The notes below the pieces were generated by a model. It saw only the letters and a program-made list of their open reading frames with translations. It did not search any database and was not told where the DNA came from. A stretch of DNA of 64,000 bases, taken from assembly GCA_977006965.1 (NCBI GenBank), contig OZ345353.1, positions 3,348,001-3,412,000 of the forward strand, read 5' to 3'. Made by a program: the position numbers and the translations under genes. This DNA is from Phymatolithon calcareum. Taxonomy: Eukaryota; Rhodophyta; Florideophyceae; Hapalidiales. Positions 21,214 to 32,276 of the stretch are shown here, one piece after another. The first letter of the stretch is position 1. Each line of letters starts with the position of its first letter.

Positions 21214-23740
21214 GCGCACCCCAGAAGTAACACAAAATAAAAAGGAAACCAAGCCAGCAAGTTTAACAACGGTGCTGGGCCCCAAAGAAGGGGTCCCATC
21301 ATCTACTCAGGGACCATTTTCGTGCCCTCGCATCGACTCACAGCACCGAGGTCCGGCCAAGAGAAACTGCGTACAAATCATCTCCTGGAAAGATGTTGCA
21401 ATGTATCCCATACCTCAACTATCGAGATGAGGCTGGGTACTCAATCATGGGTCAACTGCATAATGCAAAATTCTTGGGGATACTTACAGACGACGAGAAT
21501 TTTTATCTCATGGACATTAGAAATTTTTTTCTCAACGACATTGAAAGGATGCTGTGATCCTAAGGTGGCTGCTGTGAGGGGAAGGTATCTGGTTGTGTTG
21601 CGGGGACTCACCTCCGACTACCAATTTACACTGTGGGATACGCATTTCCAATGACGCAGATTGTTTAAGACAGAAAGAAAGAGTGTTTATCGGGCCAGGT
21701 GTTCCCCTCGCTAAGTGGGACGGAACCTAGGGATTCTACGGCTGGAATGGTAGAACAGCGGAGTATAATTCCTCCAGAACAATACTTTGCAGTCTCACAA
21801 CGTTGAATACGAACCTAATCAAAGGGGAGCAGTCGAGTTTGTCGGTGAGGAGGGATGAGGAACGAAAATTGGAAGTCGAAGTCATCTGGAAAATGAAAAA
21901 GTGTCACGATAACATTTCCTCTGCCGAACCCAACCCTTCACTGAAGAGAGGAGGGAAACAGGCTCTTGAGTCAGAAACATGCCGCTCGTACCACGCCTAG
22001 TGAAAATGGCGTGAACCTCACGAGTTAGAAGCCACCCGCGGAGCACGACAGCAGGAATAGTTGATCTTAGTGTCCCTAAACTGCGTTCTTCAGACGAACC
22101 TTCTTCAATCTCTACCAGAACAGACTTATTCCACGTAACAGAAAAGGCGTAATGGTCTTCCGGACAGGCATTGATGTCGGACGTTGAAACGTTCTGTACT
22201 CGCGAAGGTTCTGGACAGTCCGTCGTTCACACAAGCCTTGATTCCCAAGAGCTTTCAGATCAGGTCGCGTTAGATTGAAAGAGACAAACCCTCTGCTTGC
22301 TGTCCTCCGTACTCGGACGTCCAACTCCAGGAAAAACGCGACGTTTGGGCACCGGGCGACACACACGTCTGTGTTTCTTGGTGCTTTTGTTCAATTCCAA
22401 CAATTTGAACTGCACGTAATGAATTTCTCCTGTTCCGTTGCTGCCTGTAATGACCTCTCTCCGGGTTCCAATGTCAATATCAAGTGCGACGCAAAAATCG
22501 TAGTAGGTCGGAAATGTAATTTGCACCTGGTTAGTTTTACGCCCTGGAAGATTTAGCACATAGTAATCCGATGGAATTAGAGCACAAGAGATGCTTTCGT
22601 TTCAAGAGCACGCAAGAGCAAACACGCGAAAGTCCTGCAGTGCACAATCGATGGCCTTTGACTTGAGGGTAGTTTTTCGCACGGAGTTTGCCTCGTGTAC
22701 AAGTGTAGGTGTTTTCGACAACTCTTTTGAAGGGCCGAGAAGAGTTTTAGGCGCACTCAGGCCAGCAAACGAAATAGTTCTTCTCAAAATATAAGCATCG
22801 TGAGAGATTTTACTTTCTCGTGCACTTGACCGTAGAGCGCTCTCTGTTGCTCTCTGGGAGGTTATGACGTCCCCGGCAGGCTGCTCAACTCGTCGCAGCA
22901 GAGGTAAATGAGAGCGGCGAAGATCTTCAATCTCTGAAAAAGAAGCAAATTGCGGAGGCTCTAAGCCGGTACTTTGGAGAGTGGTGCTTGAGAATGACGG
23001 GGAGAGAGGAACAGAGTAGTGTTGAACGCAATGGAGAGGGCTTGTAACGCAATTTTATGGTGCTTCAGAAACTGCATTTCGATTGAGAATCGGTGTCGAT
23101 GACTGTCCATTATTCTGACCATGAGTCACGGGAGTGCCCGGAATTGCAATCGATCCCCTAGAGCCCATAGGATTTGGGTACCTCGGCGGCCTCGGGGCAA
23201 TGTGCGTGGCCATACTTCGGCGATGGTCTTGGCAGCTTGGATTTTCCATACCGCGATATCGTCGTGAAAAATAGCCAATATTGAAAGGAGATACCTCCTC
23301 TTGGCAAAATCGACGTTTCTTTAGCTGAGAGAATGTGTGCAGCCCACTCGTGTTACGGCGTGTAGAGTGTATGAACTCGGTCAGTTGATAGGCCAGCTGT
23401 CCGGTATTGCTACTACCGCATGTTCGTTTGGTGAAAATGCACTTTGTACAATTTTTACAACGCTAATAGGCCCACAGGGAAGAGAATTATTGAGTGATAG
23501 TACGGAATGAGCATTGGGTCAAGGCTTTCTACATTCTGGTAGACGAGAAATCATTGTCATACTAGTGTGGAATAGGAGATTATTCCAAAGGCTAAGAGAT
23601 AGATTGCAAACTTTATAATGCCCTGGGTGTACAGTATGGTAGCCGGGCTTACTGAATGAAAAAATACAGGCGCTATGTCAAGAGTTGCTATAGACACTGA
23701 ACCGCACTGTGCTGTTAATTTCTAAGATCGGATACTCTAA
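21214..23740. other. No supported gene; weak decayed frame at 22112-22787 (-)
   Basis: On the minus strand, 22787-22602 and 22559-22260 share one frame separated by a single stop, and the second reads like protein (ITFPTYYDFCVALDIDIG, then TGEIHYVQFKLLEL). I do not recognise it. The remainder shows only short shadows. Confidence 0.3.
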
Positions 23741-24190
23741 ATGTCGAAAAGGCGGCGTAGAAGTCGTCACCGTTTCGACAATGTCCCCAATGTGACGTTC
23801 ACTCAAGATCCGGCCTGCAGTTCTTCGAGAGTTCAGTCGAATCAAGGATTTAATATTCTATCCCCAAGAAGGAGTCCGGAGGTACAGGCTCTTCCGGAAG
23901 TACCCTTGAGTCCCTCCAGGCGTCGGAACGTATATGATTTATACTGCTGTTCACCTCAAGACAACTTCGGACCTATCAGCGCGCTGCCTTCGGCCGCGAG
24001 CAGCACGCAATTCGAGGATACTACCATGTGGATACGAGATGCGATAGTGTTGCGATTCCTGCTCCTCCGTCTCACAATCACAGTGACAGAGTCGAATTCC
24101 ACACACCTATCAAAAACTGGAGAGTGCTATTGGCACTCCTCCGGACATCTGGTAGCCAGCGCTTCACAAAAGAGCAATATTAATCTTTAA
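23741..24190 (+). CDS. Hypothetical 149-aa Arg/Ser-rich protein
   Basis: Opens with ATG and a strongly basic start (MSKRRRRSRHRFD), followed by Ser/Pro-rich, probably disordered sequence. It lies 170 bp upstream of the Tnp2-like pseudogene on the same strand and could be the N-terminal exon of that transposase, since basic tails are common there. It has no homolog at the other copies in this window. Confidence 0.3.
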   Translation: MSKRRRRSRHRFDNVPNVTFTQDPACSSSRVQSNQGFNILSPRRSPEVQALPEVPLSPSRRRNVYDLYCCSPQDNFGPISALPSAASSTQFEDTTMWIRDAIVLRFLLLRLTITVTESNSTHLSKTGECYWHSSGHLVASASQKSNINL

Positions 24191-24361
24191 GGTTATTTTC
24201 AGAAGCCTTAGTGCGGGATGGCCTGGCAGATTGGAAGGAAAACACGCTTATCAATGCGCCTGCTGTGAATAAGGCTCCCTTCAATTGATATATGCCGCAT
24301 TACTCAACACTGTACAAGTCGGTAAAGCCTACTCTATTCCGGTCGTTGGCAGTGCGGAGCT

Positions 24362-27300
24362 TTGCAAACCTGGCGACAGTGGATCTTCGGAAAGCAGGAG
24401 CACGCTCAAGGGATATTTCTTTGTCCGGAGAGGCTATCGACGCACTTAAAAACAGTTCTCCCTAGCGAGTACGCGCGAGCAGATATCGCCACACCGCTGT
24501 TTTCTGATTGTATCCGCCGTACAAGCCTCGAATACCACAAAGCGAATGGGTTGACATATGCGGTTCCGTGTATCTCGAGTACAAACTGTGTGGATCTTCT
24601 TCCACTTGTCGCTGCCCGGGACTCGTTTTATGGGGCTCCCAGGGGCATCTCCGTTGATGTAACTGCGCCAAATACATCAACCACAGACATTGCAGAAGCT
24701 GGAGATGTACTTAGTGTGCGGCTTGTCGCGCATCATGGACATGACGATTTTGAAGAGTCATTTGAGCGATGTTTTGGAGAGTGTAGCTCCTCTTCGGAGA
24801 ATCCTATGGTAAAGGGAAAAGTTATCCAAGTATGGATGGTACGTCATGGAAAGCGCGCTGTAGAAGCGCATCACGGCGCAGGCAGTATTGATGAGGATTT
24901 GAATGGAATTCTTTCGGAACAGGACGAGAGGATCAAGTCTCACTTCGAATTTGTAACGCACTTTTCGCCGTCTGATTCTGTCACCGTTGAAGTTCCTGAA
25001 ATGCCGATTGCAGAAGAAGACAATGAGAATGGCGATAGCGAAGAAGTATCTATGCAAAACAGAAAGGCAGAAATGAAAAGGATAAAGCAGCTGCGAAGAA
25101 GAGCCCTAAGCGAAAGAAGAGAACAGATGGACCGGGCTTGGAGTATTTGGGAAAAACCAATATTAAAGCCTGGTGATACTGTTGCCTTGCTATCCCCCTA
25201 TGTTCATTCTGGCGAACGGAGTACTGGTATTTCACGCGATGGATTCATTCTTACCAACAACGACTTACGTTCACGGGTTCTGGTCGTAAGCCGATACTGG
25301 ATTGAGCAGGAAGAGAGAACCATCCACATACTCTGGATTCCGGGTGGATGCGATCTTGAATCTCACTCGCGTCCTAGGGAAAAGAGCTCTAATGAGCTAC
25401 AGTCGTACTGCCGAGCACCATTCTGCGGCTCCCCACTTCTGTATGCGTACGCGAAGTCGGTACTTATCGTAGACCAGCATGCAAGAAGATGAGGTCCTCA
25501 CAAATTTACTCCCGTCAGTAGCCTTGGGACGTTAAACAATGGGGAACTTTACTGCGTCTTCCAATTTGTCCTATTCTGGGACGGTTTTGAAGTGCAAGAT
25601 GGAAAGGAGGCTTCCGGTGAAGGAATTTATCTCCTATGCTTGAACCTTCCCGCAAGTTCCAACCGCACTCCTAATGATGTTAGAGTCATCAGTTTAACTC
25701 CTCCGGGAGTTAAGAGTGACACAGTTCTGCGCGAGATTTCCAAAGACATTGTCAACTTTATGACTGAAGGATTTTCGGACATCGACGCGAATGGGCAAAA
25801 CAGGAGAATCTTTTTGGACCTAGTGGGATTCATTGGTGACACGCCGGCCTTGAACGCCTTCCTTGATGTACTTGGGCACAATGCCTGTGCCTGCTGCCAC
25901 CTTTGTCGCTATGGAAGGCGGTCTTCTACAATAGTGGGTAGCCGATTCACTGGTAGACCATCTAGCTCATCTCGGTCAGCGATGCAACGAGGACTTTTCC
26001 AGCAAGAAGGGGTTCGAGATTGTACACCGGGCAAGGAGGCCGGTCGATTATTAGGTCTGAAAGCAGACCCTGAGATGACCAGCCTTGTACTGCATTATTT
26101 GAGGTCCGAGATGCTCCAAGTGCGATCCCGGATTCCAAAAACTAGTGAAGGACTTCCCGTCGTCCCATGCGCGTTAGATCCCTACAAATCATGCTGGGTT
26201 GCACCAGATCATCTCTTTATCGGCCATCTACGGGACTGTCTTAAACTCGAAATCAAGTTTCTTCCCTCTGTCAGGGAAAGGAAAACTTTCGAGGGCTTCA
26301 TGACTGTGATGTTGCGGGACTGCAAGTTGCCCACACAAAATCGACTGATCAACCACGAAAAGAAAACTCTTCACGCAATGACTATCTCAGAGTTGTACTC
26401 CCTCGGTCTCGTGGCCCATCATGCATTGCAGAAGGTTATAGAAGCTGAGGTATCCGAGACCTGCCCTATCAGACGGAAAAGGCGCAATGAAGCCTGTGCG
26501 TTAGTGGGCTCTGCTTCACGGTTAATGGCAGAGTTCTGGTTTAAACCCGATCACCGAAGAGACAGCACTCAAGATGTGAGCACATTTGAAGCACATTACG
26601 GAAAAAAGTATCTTCTCGGAATGAGGCAGCTTGTAGACGAACACATTACGCTTGTTGAGCAGATATGTACAATGAACAACTCCGATGCTATTGAGCTGGA
26701 AGATATGATTGGGACTACTGCTCGTCGCTCCCAACTTACTCGCGAGTATTCGTTATTCGTTTTGGCACGTCGGACTGTCGAGTAGCCGAACGTTCATCGT
26801 CTTCGAGAGCTGGTGCTTTCGACGCTGCTTGTGCTCGGGCATGTCTCGATGTTCGGCGAACTACCACTTGAAAAAAGTCACCAGGAGCTGAAAAGGGCAA
26901 TTAGGACCTCGAAAAAGAAAGACACATATTTACAAGCTGTAGAAAGTGCCATCTTTGGAGACTGGCAAGGTCGTCTCACACTCTCAGCGTCTCGTGCTAC
27001 AATTCTAAACCCAGATGATGTTTTGGCGTGCTTCAGCCTTTTTCCAGGCCGTGAGAGGGTGATAGAACTGAACGGAGATCTGACCGAGAGCCACAAGCAG
27101 CTCGTGCTTAGTACTATTAATGCATGTGTGCTTCAAGAGCTTTCTATCCAATGTTTCTCAGTTCTGTCCAAGAAATTAATTGATTCAGCACTATCTCAAT
27201 CTTAGACTCTGCAAATACCTACGGATATTTCAACGCAATCTATGTCCAGACTAGGGACTCCAGCGGAGTCAACGCACGAAGCTGTTTCGCTATTGAGACG

Positions 27301-27823
27301 AGCTCTCGCATCGAAATGGACAGGCTGTAAAGTTCAATGTTCAAGCGCTACATCATGTACAGCAACGAAACATTCATTCTCCAAGAGAGATATTGTCGAG
27401 ACTCTGACTTTGAAGACTGCCAGTACGGAAAGCCACTACCCATTCGTTCTACAGACTACCATGGTGGACTCTACCACGCAGAGCATTCGGGAGCACACCC
27501 CTTCGATATGGTCCACGGAAATGTTTTTCTCGGTAACACACGCACAAGGAAAAGTTGGGTTTCATGCAGCTGTGCGACCATGCGTGCCACTCCAAGACCA
27601 ATATGGGGAATATATGGCTTTCTAACGCGTCGCGCAAACCAGCAAAATATCTCTTGCTCTGATGGACACCTCTATGCGGCGCATGGCGACCTTGAAAGAC
27701 TTCTCCGGGCTACAATTCTTGGCAGTGCAGTCACCTCAGATTATTAGAAATGGTAATTCTGTCCCTCTCGATGTATTTTTACCTTTGACAAGAAGAAAAG
27801 GGTTTCCTCCTCGGCAAGGCTAG
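24362..27823 (+). pseudogene. Tnp2/CACTA-like transposase pseudogene, copy 2 (best preserved)
   Basis: One reading frame runs for about 1150 codons, interrupted only by four in-frame stops (25490 TGA, 26783 TAG, 27203 TAG, 27623 TAA) and no frameshift. Around 25570-25920 it has the look of the Tnp2 transposase family (Pfam Transposase_21): WDGFEV, then GEGIYLLCLNLP, LTPPG, DLVGFIGDTPA, and LGHNACACCHLCRY with its Cys pair. In that family the protein cuts and pastes CACTA-type elements in the nucleus. Downstream are HRLRELV, MFGELPLEKSHQ, GDWQGRLTLSAS and an end RRKGFPPRQG that matches RREGFPPRSG in copy 3. The 26783 stop replaces the Lys of a conserved DKPNVHRL motif. CACTA-like termini were not found. 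Similarity to the copies is direct; the family name is from motif recall. Confidence 0.65.
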
Positions 27824-28868
27824 CCTCCAAAGGTAGTAGAAGTGGGTGGAAAGGCTCAAAACAATTTATTTCGATTTATGGAAACGGATTTGATCCTTCA
27901 CAGGAATAATGTGCCAGTTCATGCACCAGTATTAATGGCCTTCCCACCCAGATTATCTCACAATTTTCCAATTTGATACATCACAATACTATAAGTCTCC
28001 CCGCATAGCGCAGGTGCGCAAGAGAGTAACTTCGCAACACAAAAAACACAAAATATCAGCACAAACGCATCAAACTTACACCTCCCGGCCTGATCGCCCT
28101 GGCCAGTCCAAGTTGTCGCATCCAATATCCATATCCGACGCTCCGCCCGCATTAAACGCAGCAGGAGTTCATGGCGTATGCAGCATTCTCTAGCTCCAGA
28201 TATGTCTATTACACACGTGTTCAGAATGTAGACACAGTGCACTGATATAGCGCACTTCGTACATCTGCCCCAAGCTGAATGTATCCATTGCTCGTGTATG
28301 AATGAATTGAGCCTCATGCCGTTTTTCGGTGCATTACAAGTGGCAACGTATTAATTGCAGTTTTCATTTTCCTATGGGAGAATGCTTGAATCATAAGCAC
28401 TGCGCTTTATTCCACTTCGTAACGGTCGCTTGTAACGTGAACATGTCCGTCCGAAATCGAGGAAAAAGAAACGTCTTGGGGACGCATTTATAAGCGACGA
28501 ACTCACATCCAAAGTGGTATGTCCGCAAATGCATGAATTGCCAGGCACAGACCTTGTCAACGACGTCGGCCCGTGTGCTGCGCTTGGCATCTACTCTCCC
28601 ACGTGTGCCCGAAATTGGTCTCGCATCCATCTTGCGCTTCTTCGACTCTGCGCCCCCACCTGCCATCCACAGCGTGCTCCGCACACGTCTACTTGGAACA
28701 TATCTACCGGCGTTGCGCCGCGGGCTACAAATGTCGAACATTGCTCTTCAGCTTCCCTCCAGAGTCGGAGGTACATGAAGACATAATTCAGAATCAAATC
28801 AGGCATTCTGAGTCCCACTTGTCAGCCGAGGCTGTCGTGCTCGGTTTCAGGGATTTACGTCGTCGTCC
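27824..28868. other. No supported gene
   Basis: Contains a 116-aa minus-strand frame (28741-28391) with a basic N-terminal half and an FLFPRFRTDMF stretch. I do not recognise it. Nothing else was seen. Confidence 0.35.
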
Positions 28869-30310
28869 GTGCTGTCTTTGCAACTCAACAACCCAGAGAT
28901 TTCAGCAAAGTGTACGTCTGCGATTAGCCTTGTACAGTCTTCTACTGACATGGTTGCAGAGATGTGGTTTCAACCTCAACTTGAGCGTGACGGTGCAGAT
29001 GCACTCAGCGCCTACGATTCGAACTCTGGCACATCTTACATTGAACACATTCAGCACATCACTAGCAAGCACATTGCTCACGTGGAGGCTATGTGTGCAA
29101 TGGATGATGAGGATCTTTCCTGTCTCAATGATAGTTCAATCTGGCTATGTGTGCAATGGATGATGACGATTTTTCCTGTCTCAATGATAGTTCAATCTCA
29201 AAATGTCGACGAATTGAGCTTGAGCAAGAGTACAGCTCATGCATGAAGACAATTAAGCAGGTAGATAAGCCAAATGTCCACCGCTTATACGAACTTGTCT
29301 ACACATCTTTACCAATGTTTGGGAACCTCTCTCTCTTCGGCGAGCTCGTGCTTGAGAAGGCACACCAGTCGCTAAAGCGAGCAATACGTCAATCTAACAA
29401 CAGAGACGTACAGCTACAGTCTGTGCAAAGTGCTCTGTTCGATGATTGGCAGGGACGCCTCACCATGTCTGCAAGCTCAGCTCGGGAAGGGAACAGGAAG
29501 GCTGTTCGAGCTTGCTTTCGTCTACTGGCCGGAAGAGAGGCACTGTTGCAAAAATCAGGCGAGGTCGATCACACTATGAACGAACAAGTAACACGAGCCT
29601 TTGGCCCTGGGCTGAGCATACTATCAGAACTGCGAACACAGGGAAAGTCTGTATTGTCCGCTCGCTACAGACCATGTCATTGTCCGAAATGGACTCTGCA
29701 GAAACCAATAGAGCCAATTTCTGCCACAGCAGTGGAAGCCTCCGTCCCCTGCAGGCAACGAGCTCTTCTCCTCTTCGTGACTTGTTTTTCTGTGCAGAGG
29801 AGACAATCAGGAGTCTCATTCTCAGACAAAGCGATTATCGAGGGTGCTAATGGTGTGAAGGGTTCGATAATTTGCCGAGGAGCCATTATTGAAGTCGTTA
29901 CACTGGGTCCCGCCACAAGTGCGCACCATTTTCCCTTTGTACTGTGCAGAGGACTCAATCTTCCCCATCCAGATACTCCTTCTCTCTGGTGCGCGCAAAC
30001 GCTTGTCGCGCTTGGGACCACGAATAGCTATGAAAAAGTTTTCGCATCTGTGACGCCATGTGCACGCGTACCGGAAGAGAATGTTTATGGAAAAGCTGTC
30101 TATCACTTACCCGACGTCTCAAAACTTTCTCTACTTGAATTGGATCGCTACACACGCATGGTTCCTGCTCTTCATGTTTGTCTCCCATCAAAGTGTGAGT
30201 TAAACATTTCCCAGGGGAGTATTCAACACTGGGAAGGAGCGTCGCCATTACAAGGCTCAAAATTCATCCCACTATCTCGCAGAGAAGGATTTCCTCCACG
30301 ATCAGGGTAG
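28869..30310 (+). pseudogene. Tnp2-like transposase, copy 3 (C-terminal part)
   Basis: Starts with MVAEMWFQP, equivalent to LMAEFWFKP of copy 2, and runs to RREGFPPRSG and a stop. A 56-bp tandem duplication (29088-29199) shifts the frame by two, so the upstream piece (28869-29246) and the downstream 387-aa frame (29147-30310) no longer join. Without that duplication the C-terminal frame is free of stops, unlike copy 2. The DGF and CCHLCRY core is missing upstream, so this is a 5'-truncated copy. HFPFVLC, DKPNVHRL and DDWQGRLTMSAS are shared with the other copies. Confidence 0.65.
29088..29199 (+). repeat. 56-bp tandem duplication inside the transposase copy
   Basis: Units 29088-29143 and 29144-29199 both begin GCTATGTGTGCAATGGATGA and differ at only a few positions. 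56 is not a multiple of three, so it causes the frameshift. Confidence 0.9.
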
Positions 30311-31329
30311 CCGCGTCCGTTTACGCCATCCCTGCTCCGAGGTTACTCGTCTAATAATACACCTTCGTAAAATAGTGAACGACCCCTCGGACTTAAGCCA
30401 CCTGTGCATTAAATTCTGTGGTATCGACAGAGCAAATTTGTAAAGCGCTGAAAAGCAATTCGATACTCAGTACAGGTAGTCTGTACGAACGGGCAAGCTG
30501 CCCATTCGTATACTTTCATCAACCAGCTAGTTCTTGTGCCTGGGTTATGCGCTATTGGCGGAAATGTCTCTCTCCCACGATACAATTCTATTTGGCACAA
30601 AGTTCGTCGAGGGAAATGTCATTCTGTTCTCAATTCTGGTTGAAGCGCTAAGGATTTACCGTCCGTCCTCAGCCACCCCAGAAGACGAGCGCACTGCACC
30701 CAATGGCACAACAGCAAGAAACGGGAACTGGCCTCGTTATATCCAGTCGAACCCCACGCCGATCCCGTTGCAGCACGGATAACACAAAAAGATCCAGTGC
30801 GCCGCGCCTAGGAATAGCTGGTTGAGTCAACCAGTACTCTCTTGCAACGGGATATGTCTTCCCGGATGGGCATGATATTCTTCCTGTTATCTCTCCCAGA
30901 GTTAGAGTCATACGAATTGGTTTCGTATCAACTACAAGTCAGCTTAGTTCTCTCGATTCCCCCATTCTATACACATTTTCACTGAATACCACAAACTTGT
31001 TGCCTTTTAGAATCTCTCCAGTGAAGGATGCAGCATAGTCCTGCGCTCGCAGTAGTTGTGTGTCGAGAAACGAGACTACCACGGCTACATGTCATCCAAA
31101 GATTGGTACATACAGCATAATGCGCTGTCCACTACAAGAAAAGATATCTACACAATATTTTCTTTCGTTCAAATAGGCAGAAAATCAAGGTTCCAGCCTT
31201 GGCCTTCAAAATAACCTTAAAATTATGGTTATTTAACGATGTATATATGGTATGAGCTCAATTTCGCTCCCGCAGTGTATTCAATTAGTGCAGCATTGTC
31301 ATGACTTTTAAGTAATTGGCTTCAACGTG
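30311..31329. other. No supported gene
   Basis: Short open frames only. A 17-bp palindrome (CTGGTTGAGTCAACCAG) lies near 30819. Confidence 0.4.
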
Positions 31330-32276
31330 AAGACAATGTAAACAGAAATTTGAGTTAGATTTGCCATTATCGAAAACTTGCTGGAAAGTTGGAGTCTCCG
31401 CAAAAAGATCTTTTGAGTTGCTTTTTGGGGAAACCATTTTCGAAAAGATGGGAAAATCAAGAAGAAACGAATATACAGTCGAATCTGTGTAATTGCCAGC
31501 TCTGTAACTGAGAAAACTGTAAACTTGAAACGAGCTGACTATCCCAAGCGAAAATGCCCCTAAAAATAAACAAACTCTATTGGGATGTACAAACTCGCCA
31601 ACTGCAAGCCTGTCAAATGTGTGCATTTATTTTTCGTTTATATTTTGAAGGCTACTTCCACATGACTGGTTCACGTTGCCTTTACACAAGATTACACGTG
31701 TTCGATCCTGCTCAACAACAGTTGTGTGTTCGGGGCACCCAATATTACTGTAAAGTGGCACAAGGTATGAACGGATCTTGAAACACGTTTCTATAATAAG
31801 CAAAGTCACTGTAGTCCCATTCTTTCTCCCCTTTTTCTTCGTTCTCACTACTGTTGGGCTAGGAACATTCTACGTGGGCGATCTCGTTCGCCCGCTGGGG
31901 AACCGGCAAGTCTTGACATCCAAGTTTTACAGAGAACTACAGCAATTAGAATACTTCCACGTAGATGACGGTGTTGTGAACAAGTTTATATACTAGCTCT
32001 AAAGAGGTGGAGACGAACCGATAAACGCGGACACAAGTTATTTCTGTCACCATCATCAGATATCACATTTTTCGCTCTGCCGCAAACTGGTCAATTTTTA
32101 CCAGTGAATGCCAGTCTGCATTCAATACGCTTCGCACAGTTCAGCAAATGTGTTTTAAACATTATAAACGCGTCGGGACTGGGGATATATGTTGATTTAT
32201 TTTAAAAGCTCCCAAAGCCTCAAATTGAGTAACAGGGCAGCTCGTTGTTTTCGATACTCATCTCTCTACTCTCCTT

